A stretch of DNA of 64,000 nucleotides. It comes from Paucimonas lemoignei (GTDB lineage Bacteria > Pseudomonadota > Gammaproteobacteria > Pseudomonadales > Pseudomonadaceae). The stretch is from assembly GCA_900475325.1 (NCBI GenBank), contig LS483371.1:1364001-1428000 (forward strand), read 5' to 3'. The position numbers were made by a program, and so were the translations under genes. The notes beneath the pieces are model-generated. The model was not told the DNA's origin. It did not search any database and saw only the letters and a list, made by a program, of their open reading frames with translations. Shown here piece by piece: positions 37,925-49,018 of this stretch. Position 1 is the stretch's first letter; the number at the start of each line of letters is the position of its first letter.

Positions 37925-38122
37925 TTATGTTTCTTCGCTCAGGTCTTTTTCCATTTTCTGCAGTTCTTGCTTGAACGCCTGGTCGAGAAGACTGGCTTTC
38001 TTGCGCCAAGGTTTGCGTTCCGGCTCTGGTTGAGCGGCGTAGGTGGTGATTTCGCCACCGTATACATCCTTGAAACGTTGTTCCTGGCGCTCAAGTTCTG
38101 CGCGCAGTTCATCTTTAGTCAC
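37925..38122 (-). CDS. Small charged protein, unknown
   Basis: A 65-residue Glu/Lys/Arg-rich protein, predicted helical with [15 protein letters not shown] at the start and [12 protein letters not shown] at the end. Start is GTG at 38122, after AGGT. No domain recognised. It lies next to 850 bp without a convincing gene. Confidence 0.6.
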   Translation of the reverse strand: MTKDELRAELERQEQRFKDVYGGEITTYAAQPEPERKPWRKKASLLDQAFKQELQKMEKDLSEET

Positions 38123-38972
38123 TGTGTTACCTGATCAAGTCAATTTAACTCTGGTGATATCACTGAGCAGCTGCACTGTTCAGATATGTGCGTTGCCATC
38201 ACCCGGCATGTTTAGCCAATAGCCAAACAGCGTATGAGGGGGCAGCGCGGCATGAACGGTTGCTGCTCGCGGCTACGGACACCAGAAACGTAATTGTCGT
38301 AGCGACATTCGTTTTGAGTTGCAAGTGCGATAGCTACATTGGCTGGGCAATCATTTGCCGGGATAACGGTGCGGCAAACTGATGCAGCGGAACAATTCTG
38401 ATACGTCTGCCGCCGTTGAGCGGGGCAAGGGAGGCATTGCGAATCGTTATTGCAGCCAAGTGACCGACACTATCTCCAAGAACTTCGGCGACGTCAACTA
38501 TATACGCGACCTATAACTGAAAGAATTCCAAACAGGCTTTTTTCTTGTACGACTGTTCCGAAGTTTAGGCGGGAACATATGAAAGGAAGTTGCAGCTGCA
38601 GAATATTGACGGCCTTGGACAGAATTCTGACAGGCTGATTCCCGGATATTTGACGGAGTGTTTCAGTGCCTGATGGCTTGATAGAACGCGGAGTCGACCG
38701 CGCCGATGGCAACCGCTCGAAAGGCGGAGGCTGGAATAAAAACGGCCTCGCTTCATGGGCAAGGCCGGCCTTGGACTTCTCGTGGGTACCTGACCAGTAT
38801 TTCCAAGAAGCCACTTAAGGCTATGCAAAGGTATAAGTATCTTTGTGATGGGTCAATTGCGATTATCGGCCAGTCGTTCGATAATCGCACAAAGCGCTCC
38901 GGCAAATGCCAGTCAAAATGCGCGCAGGCAGCGGTCCGTATGGGCCAATAGGGTTTTACCGAGGTAGTGGCC
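38123..38972. other. 850-bp gap without a supported gene
   Basis: Several short ORFs on both strands (for example near 38450-38640 and 38494-38814) lack ribosome sites, family resemblance and consistent codon use. Only the PcaR-type dyad at 38858-38890 is interpretable. The stretch 38130-38840 may be decayed or non-coding; no tRNA or known RNA fold was seen. Confidence 0.6.
38858..38890. promoter_or_regulatory. PcaR-type operator in front of pcaR
   Basis: TGCGATTATCG (38858-38868) and CGATAATCGCA (38879-38889) are a perfect 11-bp inverted repeat with a 10-bp spacer. The right arm reads GTTCGATAATCGCAC, which matches the PcaR site described for P. putida pca promoters. Its centre lies about 100 bp before pcaR, suggesting autoregulation. 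Confidence 0.8.
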
Positions 38973-39815
38973 ATGAATGATGAACTACGAAATTCTTTTG
39001 CCTCGCTGGCACCGCCCATCGTGGCGTCGCCTGCCAAGCGCATCGAGGCGCTGACCGGTGACCCGGATTTCATGACGTCGCTGGCCCGAGGGCTGGCCGT
39101 GATTCATGCGTTCCAAGAGCGCAAACGCCACTTGACCATCGCGCAGATCAGCCACCGTACGGAAATCCCGCGGGCCGCCGTGCGCCGTTGCCTGTTGACC
39201 TTGATCAAGCTTGGTTATGCGACGACGGACGGCCGGACTTATTCGCTGTTGCCCAAGGTGCTGACTCTCGGCCACGCCTATTTGTCGTCAACGCCGCTGG
39301 CGGTTTCTTCCCAGCCCTATCTGGATCGTATGAGTGACCAGCTGCATGAGGCCTGCAACATGGCGACGCTGGAGGGTGACGACATTCTTTACATCGCCCG
39401 TTCGGCAACCACGCAGCGGTTGATTTCCGTGGACCTCTCCGTGGGCGGCAGGCTGCCTGCGTATTGCACGTCCATGGGCCGCATTCTGTTGTCCGCGCTG
39501 GACGATGTTTCGCTGCGCGAATACCTCGACCATGTGGACCTGCAACCCAAGACCAGCCGGACTATCCGCACTCCGGAAGCCTTGCTGGAATGTCTGCAGC
39601 AGGTTCGTCAACAGGGCTGGTGCATTGTCGATCAAGAGTTGGAGCAGGGATTGCGCTCGATTGCCGTGCCTGTCTATGACGCGTCGGGTCAGGTGCTGGC
39701 GGCGTTGAACGTGAGTACCAGTGCCGGGCGTGTTGCCAGAAGCGAACTGGAGCAGCGTTTTTTGCCCATCATGCTCGATGCCAGCCGCGATTTGAGTACT
39801 CAGCTGTTCACCTGA
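38973..39815 (+). CDS. pcaR: IclR-family activator PcaR of beta-ketoadipate genes
   Basis: A 280-residue IclR regulator. A winged helix (LTIAQISHRTEIPRAAVRRC) is followed by the effector domain with the IclR signature (QELEQGLRSIAVPVYDASG). PcaR uses beta-ketoadipate as inducer and activates pca genes. The ATG at 38973 sits eight bases after GAGG; a GTG two codons upstream is too close to it. Adjacent pcaIJF and operators in front of pcaR and pcaI support the name. Confidence 0.93.
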   Translation: MNDELRNSFASLAPPIVASPAKRIEALTGDPDFMTSLARGLAVIHAFQERKRHLTIAQISHRTEIPRAAVRRCLLTLIKLGYATTDGRTYSLLPKVLTLGHAYLSSTPLAVSSQPYLDRMSDQLHEACNMATLEGDDILYIARSATTQRLISVDLSVGGRLPAYCTSMGRILLSALDDVSLREYLDHVDLQPKTSRTIRTPEALLECLQQVRQQGWCIVDQELEQGLRSIAVPVYDASGQVLAALNVSTSAGRVARSELEQRFLPIMLDASRDLSTQLFT

Positions 39816-39843
39816 TGGCTGCCTGCTGAGCGCTTCGGAATTT

Positions 39844-39872
39844 GTGCGATTAACGAACGAATAATCGATTAT
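39844..39872. promoter_or_regulatory. PcaR operator in front of pcaI
   Basis: GTGCGATTAACGAAC (39844-39858) is the inverse of the PcaR site upstream of pcaR with one mismatch. It is followed at once by the 12-bp palindrome ATAATCGATTAT (39861-39872). pcaI starts 100 bp downstream, so this should control pcaIJF. Confidence 0.78.
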
Positions 39873-39972
39873 CGGATTGTTTGACCCATGGCCCCGGCAT
39901 AACCTCAGGTCCATTCCAGCGTAGTTCATCTGCGCTGTTCAATTGGATCTGATTTGAGTTCGGGAGCACCTG

Positions 39973-40830
39973 ATGGCTGAAATTCTTTCTCTACGCGATG
40001 CCGTGAAGCAATGGGTCAACGATGGCGACACCGTTGCGCTGGAAGGCTTCACCCATTTGATCCCGACCGCTGCCGGTCATGAAATCATTCGGCAGGGCAA
40101 AAAAGACCTGACGCTGGTGCGGATGACGCCGGATCTGATCTACGACCAGTTAATCGGCGCGGGTTGTGCCAAGCGTCTGATCTTTTCCTGGGGCGGCAAT
40201 CCGGGTGTCGGTTCTTTGCATCGTCTGCGAGATGCCGTGGAGAAACAATGGCCGCACGCGATGGAGATCGAAGAGCACAGCCACGCAGACCTCGCCAATG
40301 CTTACGTCGCGGGCGCATCGGGCCTGCCGTTTGCCGTGTTGCGCGCTTATGCCGGGTCTGACTTGCCCAAGGTCAACCCGCTGATCAAGACCGTGACCTG
40401 CCCATTCACCGGCGAAGTGCTGGCGGCAGTCCCGGCGGTACGCCCGGATGTCACGGTGATTCACGCCCAAAAGGCAGACCGCAAAGGCAACGTGTTGCTG
40501 TGGGGCATCCTCGGGGTGCAGAAAGAAGCTGCGTTGGCGGCAAAACGCTGCATCGTCACCGTTGAAGAAATTGTCGATGACCTCAACGCTCCGATGAATG
40601 CGTGTGTGCTGCCGACCTGGGCCCTGAGCGCGGTTTGCCATGTACCCGGTGGCGCGCATCCGTCTTACGCCCATGGCTACTACGAGCGTGACAACCGTTT
40701 CTATCAGGCTTGGGACCCGATCGCCCGGGATCGCGAAAGCTTCACCGCCTGGATCAAGGAATACATCCACGCAACGGCGGATTTCAGCGAGTTCCAACGC
40801 AAGCTTGTCAGCTCCACGGAGGCCAAATAA
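39973..40830 (+). CDS. pcaI: 3-oxoadipate:succinyl-CoA transferase, alpha subunit (CatI-type)
   Basis: A 285-residue class I CoA-transferase alpha subunit. It moves CoA from succinyl-CoA to 3-oxoadipate with PcaJ. The glycine-rich DGDTVALEGFTHLIPTA start and FSWGGNPGVGSLHR are typical. At 285 residues it is the longer type like CatI of P. knackmussii and the P. aeruginosa enzyme, not the roughly 230-residue P. putida PcaI. TAATG coupling to pcaJ. Confidence 0.92.
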   Translation: MAEILSLRDAVKQWVNDGDTVALEGFTHLIPTAAGHEIIRQGKKDLTLVRMTPDLIYDQLIGAGCAKRLIFSWGGNPGVGSLHRLRDAVEKQWPHAMEIEEHSHADLANAYVAGASGLPFAVLRAYAGSDLPKVNPLIKTVTCPFTGEVLAAVPAVRPDVTVIHAQKADRKGNVLLWGILGVQKEAALAAKRCIVTVEEIVDDLNAPMNACVLPTWALSAVCHVPGGAHPSYAHGYYERDNRFYQAWDPIARDRESFTAWIKEYIHATADFSEFQRKLVSSTEAK

Positions 40831-41609
40831 TGACTTACACCACCAATGAAATGATGACCGTGGCAGCGGCCCGTCGCTTGCGCAATGGCGCTGTCTGCTT
40901 CGTCGGCATCGGTTTGCCGTCCAAGGCTGCGAACCTCGCCAGGCTCACGTCTTCTCCGGATGTGGTGCTGATTTACGAATCCGGGCCGATTGGCGCCAAG
41001 CCCACTGTGCTGCCGCTGTCGATTGGCGACGGCGAGCTGGCCGAAACGGCTGATACCGTGGTCTCGACCAGTGAAATCTTCCGTTACTGGTTGCAGGGTG
41101 GACGAGTCGACGTGGGCTTTCTCGGCGCTGCGCAGGTCGATCGCTTCGGCAATATCAACACCACCGTCGTTGGTGACTACAACAACCCGAAAGTGCGTTT
41201 GCCAGGTGCCGGTGGCGCGCCGGAAATCGCCGGTTCTGCCAAGTCAGTGCTGATTATCCTCAAGCAGTCAGCGCGGGCTTTTGTCGACAAGCTGGACTTC
41301 ATCACCTCGGTCGGCCATGGCGAAGGGGGCGATTCACGCAAGCGTCTTGGCCTGCCGGGCGCCGGGCCGGTGGGGATCATCACTGACTTGTGCATCATGG
41401 AACCGGAAGCGGGCAGTAACGAATTCATCGTGACCACGCTGCACCCCGGCGTGGCCCGTGAGCAGGTGATAGCGGCCACCGGTTGGGCGGTGCGTTTCGC
41501 TGAAAACGTCGTCTACTCCGCCGAGCCTAGTGAAACCGAATTGACAGCATTGCGTGACCTGGAAGCCCGTACGGCGGCGGCTCATGGTCAAGCGCCAGGA
41601 GAAGCATGA
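40830..41609 (+). CDS. pcaJ: 3-oxoadipate:succinyl-CoA transferase, beta subunit (CatJ-type)
   Basis: A 259-residue beta subunit holding the catalytic glutamate in IYESGPIGA (about residue 50). [19 protein letters not shown] and [13 protein letters not shown] are family stretches. Its ATG overlaps the pcaI stop by one base and its stop overlaps the pcaF start codons, so the three are one translationally coupled operon. Also the longer CatJ-like form. Confidence 0.92.
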   Translation: MTYTTNEMMTVAAARRLRNGAVCFVGIGLPSKAANLARLTSSPDVVLIYESGPIGAKPTVLPLSIGDGELAETADTVVSTSEIFRYWLQGGRVDVGFLGAAQVDRFGNINTTVVGDYNNPKVRLPGAGGAPEIAGSAKSVLIILKQSARAFVDKLDFITSVGHGEGGDSRKRLGLPGAGPVGIITDLCIMEPEAGSNEFIVTTLHPGVAREQVIAATGWAVRFAENVVYSAEPSETELTALRDLEARTAAAHGQAPGEA

Positions 41610-42808
41610 TGCGTGAGGTTTTCATTTGCGATGCCATTCGCACGCCGATTGGTCGTTTTGGCGGCGGGCTGGCCAGCGTACGCGCTGACGATTTGGCAGC
41701 GGTGCCGATCAAGGCGCTGATTGAGCGCAACCCTTCAGTGAACTGGGACGAAGTCGACGAGGTGTTTTTCGGCTGCGCCAACCAGGCCGGCGAAGACAAC
41801 CGCAACGTCGCGCGCATGGCCGCGCTGCTGGCGGGCCTGCCGGATTCAATCCCCGGTGTGACCCTCAATCGGCTGTGCGCTTCGGGCATGGATGCCATCG
41901 GGACGGCGTTTCGCGCCATTGCCGCCGGGGAAATGGAGTTGGCCATTGCCGGGGGCGTTGAGTCCATGTCCCGCGCGCCGTTTGTCATGGGCAAGGCGGA
42001 TTCGGCTTATTCGCGCAACATGAAGCTGGAAGACACCACTATTGGCTGGCGCTTCATCAACCCGCTGATGAAGGCGCAATACGGCGTCGATTCGATGCCC
42101 CAGACCGGCGATAACGTCGCCGATGATTTCAAGATTTCTCGAGCCGATCAGGACGCTTTTGCCCTGCGCAGCCAGCAACGCACAGCCGCTGCCCAGGCTG
42201 CGGGCTTTTTTAAAGAAGAGATAACCCCCGTGCGGGTTGCTCACAAGAAGGGCGAGACAGTGGTGGAACAGGACGAGCATCCTCGTGCCGACACCAGCCT
42301 GGAAACTCTCGCCAAGCTAAAGCCGGTCAACGGCCCGGACAAGACGGTCACCGCAGGCAATGCGTCGGGTGTCAACGATGGCGCTGCGGCGTTGATCCTG
42401 GCGTCGGCTGAAGCGGTCAGAAAGCACGGCCTGACGCCCCGGGCGCGGATCCTCGGTATGGCCAGCGCGGGTGTTGCGCCGCGTGTCATGGGCATCGGGC
42501 CGGTTCCGGCGGTGCGCAAGCTGGTAGAGCGCCTTGGCCTGGCCGTCACGGATTTTGACGTGATTGAACTCAATGAAGCCTTCGCCAGCCAGGGCCTGGC
42601 GGTGTTGCGCGAACTGGGGCTGGCCGATGACGCGCCGCAAGTAAACCCCAACGGCGGCGCCATCGCCTTGGGCCACCCGTTGGGCATGAGCGGCGCGCGG
42701 TTGGTGTTGACGGCCTTGCACCAGCTTGAAAAAACCGACGGCCGCAGAGCGCTGGCGACCATGTGTGTTGGGGTGGGGCAGGGGCTTGCACTGGCGATAG
42801 AGCGCTAG
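41609..42808 (+). CDS. pcaF: 3-oxoadipyl-CoA thiolase
   Basis: A 399-residue thiolase that splits 3-oxoadipyl-CoA into succinyl-CoA and acetyl-CoA, the last step of aromatic degradation by the beta-ketoadipate route. Active-site residues are visible in [10 protein letters not shown] (nucleophilic Cys near 90), [16 protein letters not shown] (His) and [10 protein letters not shown] (Cys). ATG doublet at 41606/41609; AGGAG at 41597-41601 gives better spacing to 41609. The sequence is very close to P. putida PcaF as I recall it. Confidence 0.95.
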   Translation: MREVFICDAIRTPIGRFGGGLASVRADDLAAVPIKALIERNPSVNWDEVDEVFFGCANQAGEDNRNVARMAALLAGLPDSIPGVTLNRLCASGMDAIGTAFRAIAAGEMELAIAGGVESMSRAPFVMGKADSAYSRNMKLEDTTIGWRFINPLMKAQYGVDSMPQTGDNVADDFKISRADQDAFALRSQQRTAAAQAAGFFKEEITPVRVAHKKGETVVEQDEHPRADTSLETLAKLKPVNGPDKTVTAGNASGVNDGAAALILASAEAVRKHGLTPRARILGMASAGVAPRVMGIGPVPAVRKLVERLGLAVTDFDVIELNEAFASQGLAVLRELGLADDAPQVNPNGGAIALGHPLGMSGARLVLTALHQLEKTDGRRALATMCVGVGQGLALAIER

Positions 42809-42828
42809 TCGAAGAGCAAAAAATACAG

Positions 42829-42888
42829 TCACCCAGCTCTCGGATTACCTCCACGAAAAGGTAATACGGGGCCTGGGTGATTGTTTTT
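42829..42888 (+). terminator. Structured terminator after pcaF
   Basis: TCACCCAG (42829-42836) pairs with CTGGGTGA (42873-42880), enclosing an inner stem ATTACC/GGTAAT, and is followed by TTGTTTTTG. It suggests that pcaT has its own promoter. Confidence 0.65.
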
Positions 42889-42892
42889 GATT

Positions 42893-42965
42893 TGTAGGAG
42901 CTGCAGAAGGCTGCGAAGACGATTTACCTGACACGCCACATTCGCAGCCTTCGGCAGCTCCTACA
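42893..42965. repeat. REP-like inverted pair, family A
   Basis: TGTAGGAGCTGCAGAAGG and mirrored arm between pcaF and pcaT. Confidence 0.92.
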
Positions 42966-43046
42966 GGGGATAGGAATTCCAAAGACATCAGCGCGGTCGT
43001 ATGTTACAGATTGTGTCTTGGAAGGTTCACACCATGAGGGAAAACA

Positions 43047-44336
43047 ATGACAACCACGCATTACACGGGTGAAGAGCGCAGCAAAAGGATCTTTGCGATC
43101 GTCGGTGCCTCTTCAGGCAACCTTGTCGAATGGTTCGACTTTTATGTCTACGCGTTTTGCGCGATCTATTTTGCTCCTGCTTTCTTCCCCTCCGACGACC
43201 CTACCGTTCAACTGCTCAATACCGCAGGCGTGTTTGCCGCTGGTTTTCTGATGCGGCCCATCGGAGGTTGGCTGTTTGGTCGGGTGGCTGACAAACACGG
43301 CCGCAAGAACTCGATGATGATTGCCGTGCTGATGATGTGCGGCGGCTCGTTGATCATCGCCTGCTTGCCGACCTACGCCTCGATTGGCGCCTGGGCACCG
43401 GCGTTGCTGTTGCTTGCTCGCCTGATTCAGGGGCTGTCCGTGGGTGGCGAATACGGCACCACTGCGACGTACATGAGCGAAGTGGCGTTGCGTGGGCAGC
43501 GCGGGTTCTTTGCTTCATTCCAGTACGTCACGTTGATTGGCGGGCAATTGCTGGCGGTGCTGACCGTGGTGATCCTGCAGCAGTTTTTAAGCACTGAAGA
43601 GCTGCGTGCCTATGGCTGGAGGATTCCCTTTGTCATTGGTGCAATCGCTGCTGTGATCTCGCTGCTATTGCGTCGTTCGCTGGAAGAGACCACCACCGCC
43701 GAGCAGCGTGAGGATAAGGACGCCGGCAGCATCAGCGCGCTGTTCCGCGATCACAAGGCCGCGTTCATTACCGTGCTGGGTTACACCGCCGGTGGCTCGC
43801 TGATTTTCTACACCTTTACCACCTACATGCAGAAATACCTGGTGAACACCGGCGGCATGGACCCGAAAACCGCCAGCTACATCATGACTGGCGCGCTGTT
43901 CCTGTACATGTGCATGCAACCGCTGTTCGGCATGCTGGCCGACAAGATCGGGCGACGTAATTCCATGTTGTGGTTCGGCGCCTTGGGTACGTTGTGCACG
44001 GTGCCGATCCTGATGACCCTCAAAACCACCACCAATCCATTCATGGCATTCTTGCTGATCACCCTGGCATTGGCGATTGTCAGTTTCTACACCTCTATCA
44101 GCGGCCTGGTGAAAGCCGAGATGTTCCCTCCCCAGGTTCGCGCACTGGGCGTCGGCCTGGCTTATGCGGTGGCTAATGCCGTCTTCGGTGGTTCGGCCGA
44201 GTACGTGGCACTGAACCTGAAGAACATGGGCATGGAGAACAACTTCTACTGGTACGTCACGGTGATGATGGCGATAGCCTTTCTGTTCAGCCTGCGGTTG
44301 CCGAAACAGCCCGCTTATTTGCACCACGATCATTGA
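43047..44336 (+). CDS. pcaT: MHS-family MFS transporter PcaT
   Basis: A 429-residue, 12-helix metabolite:H+ symporter. [33 protein letters not shown] and [15 protein letters not shown] are hallmarks of the MHS family (KgtP, PcaT, ShiA). Position after pcaF argues for uptake of beta-ketoadipate or related dicarboxylates. It is a paralogue of the transporter at 58854. ATG at 43047 after GAGGGAAAACA. Confidence 0.88.
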   Translation: MTTTHYTGEERSKRIFAIVGASSGNLVEWFDFYVYAFCAIYFAPAFFPSDDPTVQLLNTAGVFAAGFLMRPIGGWLFGRVADKHGRKNSMMIAVLMMCGGSLIIACLPTYASIGAWAPALLLLARLIQGLSVGGEYGTTATYMSEVALRGQRGFFASFQYVTLIGGQLLAVLTVVILQQFLSTEELRAYGWRIPFVIGAIAAVISLLLRRSLEETTTAEQREDKDAGSISALFRDHKAAFITVLGYTAGGSLIFYTFTTYMQKYLVNTGGMDPKTASYIMTGALFLYMCMQPLFGMLADKIGRRNSMLWFGALGTLCTVPILMTLKTTTNPFMAFLLITLALAIVSFYTSISGLVKAEMFPPQVRALGVGLAYAVANAVFGGSAEYVALNLKNMGMENNFYWYVTVMMAIAFLFSLRLPKQPAYLHHDH

Positions 44337-44350
44337 TAAAACGCTGGCAT

Positions 44351-44380
44351 AAAAAAACCCACCGCTAAGGTGGGTTTTTT
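44351..44380. terminator. Bidirectional rho-independent terminator, pcaT / ttgC
   Basis: AAAAAAACCCACC-GCTAA-GGTGGGTTTTTT, shared by the convergent pcaT and ttgC genes. Confidence 0.93.
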
Positions 44381-44393
44381 ATTGAGCGGCTTA

Positions 44394-45854
44394 TCAGAAC
44401 AGCTGGACTGATGGCTTCTCTTGCGACACAGGCTGAGCCTGGCCGGTGCGCTCGTACCAACCGCCACCGAGGGCCTTGTACAGGTTGACCTCGCTGGTGA
44501 GCTGGGAGAGGCGGTCGGTGATCAGCGATTGTTGCGCACTGAACAGCGAACGCTGGGCATCCAGGAACGTCAGGTTGCTGTCGATACCGATGCGGTAGCG
44601 ACGTTCGGCCAGACGGTAGTAATCCTGGTTGGCGCCGACAAAATCGTTCTGAGCTTGCAACTGCTCGGTGTACGTCTTGCGGGCGGCCAGGCCGTCGGAC
44701 ACTTCCTGGAAGGCTGTCTGAATCGCCTTCTCGTAGTTGGCAACGTTGATCTCTTTCTGGATTTTCGAGTAATCCAGGCTGGCACGCAGGCTACCGGCGT
44801 TGAAGATCGGGATGTTGATGCTTGGCTGGAACAACCACGTACCCGAGCCGCCATTGAACAGCCCCGACAGGTCCGGGCTGATCGTACCCGCATTGGCGGT
44901 CAGGCTGATGCTTGGGAAGAACGCAGCACGTGCCGCACCGATGTTGGCGTTGGCCGCCTTGAGTGCGTGCTCGGCCTGGAGAATATCCGGACGGCGTTGC
45001 AGCAGATCGGACGGCATGCCCGCTGGCATTTCGCTCAGCAGATCAGCGCTCAGCGGTTGAGCTTCAGGCAAGTTGCTCGGGATGGCGGTGCCTAGCAGCA
45101 GGGTCAGGTTGTTCTGATCCTGCGCGACCTGGCGCTGATAGCGGGCCAGTGCAACCCGTGCACTCTCCACCGAGGTGCGCGCCTGGCTCAGATCCAGGGC
45201 TGAAGAAACACCCACCTCGTTACTGCGCGAGGTCAGGCGATAGCTTTCTTCGAACGCTTTGAGCGTGTCTTCGGTCAGCTTGAGCAGTTCCTTGTCGGCT
45301 TGCCAGGTCATGTAGGCATTGGCGACGTTGGCCACCAGGCTGATCTGCGTGCTGCGGCGTGCTTCTTCGCTGGAGAAGTAAGTCTCCAGCGCTTGCTCGC
45401 TCAGGCTGCGAACCCGACCAAACAGGTCGAGTTCATAGGCGCTGACGCCCAGGGTCGCGGAGTACTGGCTGGTAATACCCGACTGGCCGCTGGTGGACAG
45501 ATCGGCCGGAACCCGCTGACGGCTGCCGCTACCAGTGGCCGACACGGCCGGGAACAGGTCGGCACGCTGAATGCGGTACTGAGCACGATAGGCATCGATG
45601 TTCAAGGCCGCGACACGCAGGTCGCGGTTATTTTCCAACGAAGTCTGGATCAGCTGCTGCAGCGCCGGATCCCGGAAAAAATGCCGCCAGCCTTGCTCGG
45701 CCGCTGCCACATTCGCCGCCTGGGCCGGCGAGTAGGCCGGGCCTTGCGGGTACTGAGCCGCGACCGGCGCGGCAGGCTGGTTGTATTCAGGAATCAACGA
45801 GCAACCACTGAGGATAACCGCAGTGACTGCCAGGGAGATCAGGGACTTGCTCAT
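44394..45854 (-). CDS. ttgC: RND efflux outer-membrane channel, OprM/TtgC type
   Basis: A 486-residue TolC-like lipoprotein channel. The lipobox is VILSGC (Cys18). Two OEP repeats follow, with [20 protein letters not shown] and [24 protein letters not shown] helices. It forms the exit duct of the TtgABC/EmhABC pump. The start ATG overlaps the ttgB stop by ATGA. Names ttgC, emhC or oprM are all used for this orthologue group. Confidence 0.92.
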   Translation of the reverse strand: MSKSLISLAVTAVILSGCSLIPEYNQPAAPVAAQYPQGPAYSPAQAANVAAAEQGWRHFFRDPALQQLIQTSLENNRDLRVAALNIDAYRAQYRIQRADLFPAVSATGSGSRQRVPADLSTSGQSGITSQYSATLGVSAYELDLFGRVRSLSEQALETYFSSEEARRSTQISLVANVANAYMTWQADKELLKLTEDTLKAFEESYRLTSRSNEVGVSSALDLSQARTSVESARVALARYQRQVAQDQNNLTLLLGTAIPSNLPEAQPLSADLLSEMPAGMPSDLLQRRPDILQAEHALKAANANIGAARAAFFPSISLTANAGTISPDLSGLFNGGSGTWLFQPSINIPIFNAGSLRASLDYSKIQKEINVANYEKAIQTAFQEVSDGLAARKTYTEQLQAQNDFVGANQDYYRLAERRYRIGIDSNLTFLDAQRSLFSAQQSLITDRLSQLTSEVNLYKALGGGWYERTGQAQPVSQEKPSVQLF

Positions 45855-48800
45855 TGGCCAGCCTCATCATGTGAAATTTGGTTCTTGTGCTCTTTGTCTT
45901 TGTCTTTGCCTTTGAACATCGACGACACGGCAACGTAGAACATCGGGACCCAGAAGATCGCCAGAACGGTGGCCGTGATCATACCGCCAATTACGCCGGT
46001 ACCGATCGCATGCTGGCTACCTGACCCGGCGCCCGTGGAGATCGCCAGCGGCACAACGCCGAGGATGAACGCCATGGAGGTCATGATGATCGGTCGCAGA
46101 CGCATGCGGCACGCTTCCATCGCCGCATCCACCAGGCTCTTGCCTTGTTCATGCAGCTCTTTGGCGAACTCGACGATCAGGATCGCATTCTTCGCCGCCA
46201 GCCCGATGGTCGTCAACAAGCCCACCTGGAAGAACACGTCGTTGGACAAGCCCCGCAGGCTGGTTGCCATCAATGCACCGATGACACCCAGCGGCACCAC
46301 GAGCATGACCGCAATCGGGATCGACCAGCTTTCATACAAGGCCGCCAGACAGAGGAACACCACCAGCATCGACAAGGCATACAGTGCAGGCGCTTGCGAG
46401 CCGGACAGACGCTCTTCGAAGGACAGACCGGTAAACGCGTAGCCGATACCTGCCGGGAGTTTCTTGGCGATGGCCTCGACTTCCGCCATGGCTTGACCCG
46501 AGCTGTAACCCGGTGCCGGCGTACCGAGGATTTCCATTGCTGCTACGCCGTTATAGCGCGACAGTTTTGGCGAACCGTAGATCCACTCGCCCTTGGCGAT
46601 GGCCGACAGCGGCACCATGGTTCCCGAGTCGTTGCGCACGTACCACTTGTTCAAGTCTTCAGGGGTCATACGGGCGAACGCTTCACCCTGCACGTACACC
46701 TTCTTCACGCGACCGCGGTCGATGAAGTCGTTGACGTAGCTACCACCCAACGCAATGGACAAGGTCTGGTTGATGTTCGCCAGGGTGATACCCAGGGCGC
46801 TGGCTTTCTCGTCATCGACAGTGAGCTGATACTGCGGCTCATCGCCCAGGCCGTTCGGACGCACACCCGCCAGGATCTTGCTTTGCGCGGCCATGCCGAG
46901 GAACTGGTTGCGTGCCTCCAGCAGTTTTTCGTGGCCGACACCGCCCTGATCCTGCAGGTAAACGTCGAAACCGGTGGCGTTACCCAGTTCCAGTACCGAA
47001 GGCGGAACGACGGCATACACCATCGCATCGCGGAAGGTGAAGAAGTGTGCCTGAGCCCGTTTGGCGATCTCGAATACGGTGTTATCCGAATTACGCTCGT
47101 CCCACGGTTTGAGCATCACGAAGGCCAGACCGGAGCTTTGACCGCGACCGGCAAAGTTGAAGCCGTTGACGCTGAACACCGACTTGACGCCTGCACCTTC
47201 GCCGTTTTCCGGGTCGAGCAGGAAGTCACGCATTTCATCGATGACTTTCTGCGTTCGTTCGGCAGACGAGCCCGCTGGAGTCTGCACCTGGGCGAAAATA
47301 ACGCCCTGGTCTTCTTCTGGCAGGAACGCGCTCGGGATACGGGTGAACAGGAAGATCATCCCGGCCACGATCACCAGGTAAACAATGAACGCAGGCAGCT
47401 TGTGGGTAACCATGCGTTTCACGCCGTTTTCGTAGCTGACAACGCTGCGATCGAACGTGCGGTTGAACCAGCCAAAGAAGCCTTTCTTCGGTTGGCCGTG
47501 TTTTTCCGGGTCAATCGGCTTGAGCATGGTGGCGCACAAGGCCGGGGTGAAGATCAGAGCAACCAGAACCGACAGGGCCATCGCCGAGACGATGGTGATC
47601 GAGAACTGTTTATAAATAACCCCCGTGGAGCCGCCGAAGAACGCCATGGGCAGCAGAACCGCCGAGAGCACCATGGCAATACCGACCAGGGCGCCCTGGA
47701 TCTGCGCCATGGATTTCTTCGTCGCCTCCTTGGGCGATAAATGCTCCTCGGCCATCACCCGCTCGACGTTCTCCACCACCACAATGGCGTCGTCCACCAA
47801 GAGTCCGATGGCCAGAATCATGCCGAACATGGTCAGGGTGTTGATGGTGAAACCGAAGGCCGCGAGGATGCCGAACGTACCCAGCAGTACTACCGGCACG
47901 GTCATCGTGGTGATGATGGTGGCGCGCAGGTTTTGCAGGAACAGGTACATCACCAGGAACACCAGCACGATGGCTTCGATCAGGGTGTGTACAACGCCGG
48001 AAATCGATTCGGTAACCGTTGGCGTAGTGTCGTATGGATAAACGACGGTCATGCCAGGCGGAAAGAACGGCTCCAGATTAGCCACGGTAGCGCGGATCGC
48101 CTTGGCGGTGTCCAGTGCGTTGGCACCGGAAGCCAGTTTGATCGCCATACCGGAAGCCGGTTTACCGTTGAACTGTGCATCAATGCTGTAGTTCTGGCCG
48201 CCAAGGCCAATACGTGCGACGTCATGCAGACGCACCTGGGAGCCGTCGGTGTTGACCCTGAGCAGAATGTTGCCGAACTGTTCGGCAGTCTGCAGACGGG
48301 TCTTGCCGATGATCGTGGCGTTCAGTTGCGTGCCGGGCATGGCCGGCAAGCCACCCAGTTGACCGGTGGCGATCTGGACGTTCTGGGCGCTGATTGCTGC
48401 GCTCACTTCCACGGGTGTCAGTTGGAAGTTATTGAGCTTGGCCGGGTCCAGCCAGATACGCATGGCGTATTGCGAGCCGAATACCTGGAAGTCACCTACG
48501 CCTGAGGTCCGCGAGATCGGGTCCTGGATGTTGGAAACGATGTAGTTGGACAAGTCTTCCCGAGTCAGACCACTGCCGTCTTCGGCGACAACACCGATCA
48601 CCAGCAGGAAGTTCTTCACCGACTTGGTAACGCGCAGACCTTGCTGCTGCACTTCCTGCGGCAGCAACGGGGTCGCCAGGTTGAGTTTGTTCTGCACCTG
48701 AACCTGAGCGGTATCCGGGTTGGTGCCCTGGTTGAAGGTCACCGTGATGGTCATGCTGCCGTCGGAGTTACTGTCCGAGGACACATAGCGCAGGTTATCG

Positions 48801-49015
48801 ATACCATTGAGCTGTTGCTCGATGATCTGCACCACGGTGTCCTGCACGGTCTGTGCAGAGGCGCCTGGGTAGGTTACCTGGATATCAATCGCGGTCGGCG
48901 CAATGGCCGGGTATTGGTTGATCGGTAGTTTCAGGATCGAAAGCGTACCCACCAGCATCACCACCAGGGCTAATACCCAGGCGAAGATGGGGCGGTCGAT
49001 AAAGAATTTAGACAT
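45851..49015 (-). CDS. ttgB: RND multidrug efflux permease, MexB/TtgB/EmhB type
   Basis: A 1054-residue hydrophobe/amphiphile efflux-1 transporter with twelve helices and two large periplasmic loops. [20 protein letters not shown] at the N-terminus, the proton-relay Asp pair in [17 protein letters not shown], and [17 protein letters not shown] in the second half are diagnostic. It exports antibiotics, solvents and toxic aromatics by proton exchange. Central gene of the operon; three bases separate it from ttgA. Confidence 0.95.
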   Translation of the reverse strand: MSKFFIDRPIFAWVLALVVMLVGTLSILKLPINQYPAIAPTAIDIQVTYPGASAQTVQDTVVQIIEQQLNGIDNLRYVSSDSNSDGSMTITVTFNQGTNPDTAQVQVQNKLNLATPLLPQEVQQQGLRVTKSVKNFLLVIGVVAEDGSGLTREDLSNYIVSNIQDPISRTSGVGDFQVFGSQYAMRIWLDPAKLNNFQLTPVEVSAAISAQNVQIATGQLGGLPAMPGTQLNATIIGKTRLQTAEQFGNILLRVNTDGSQVRLHDVARIGLGGQNYSIDAQFNGKPASGMAIKLASGANALDTAKAIRATVANLEPFFPPGMTVVYPYDTTPTVTESISGVVHTLIEAIVLVFLVMYLFLQNLRATIITTMTVPVVLLGTFGILAAFGFTINTLTMFGMILAIGLLVDDAIVVVENVERVMAEEHLSPKEATKKSMAQIQGALVGIAMVLSAVLLPMAFFGGSTGVIYKQFSITIVSAMALSVLVALIFTPALCATMLKPIDPEKHGQPKKGFFGWFNRTFDRSVVSYENGVKRMVTHKLPAFIVYLVIVAGMIFLFTRIPSAFLPEEDQGVIFAQVQTPAGSSAERTQKVIDEMRDFLLDPENGEGAGVKSVFSVNGFNFAGRGQSSGLAFVMLKPWDERNSDNTVFEIAKRAQAHFFTFRDAMVYAVVPPSVLELGNATGFDVYLQDQGGVGHEKLLEARNQFLGMAAQSKILAGVRPNGLGDEPQYQLTVDDEKASALGITLANINQTLSIALGGSYVNDFIDRGRVKKVYVQGEAFARMTPEDLNKWYVRNDSGTMVPLSAIAKGEWIYGSPKLSRYNGVAAMEILGTPAPGYSSGQAMAEVEAIAKKLPAGIGYAFTGLSFEERLSGSQAPALYALSMLVVFLCLAALYESWSIPIAVMLVVPLGVIGALMATSLRGLSNDVFFQVGLLTTIGLAAKNAILIVEFAKELHEQGKSLVDAAMEACRMRLRPIIMTSMAFILGVVPLAISTGAGSGSQHAIGTGVIGGMITATVLAIFWVPMFYVAVSSMFKGKDKDKEHKNQISHDEAGQ

Positions 49016-49018
49016 CGA

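Noticed and set aside
38188..38814. Several 60-106 residue ORFs on both strands
   Set aside because: No ribosome sites, no family resemblance, and mutually overlapping.
46145..47740. 531-residue plus-strand ORF opposite ttgB
   Set aside because: His/Gln/Arg-rich antisense frame typical of GC-rich shadow ORFs.
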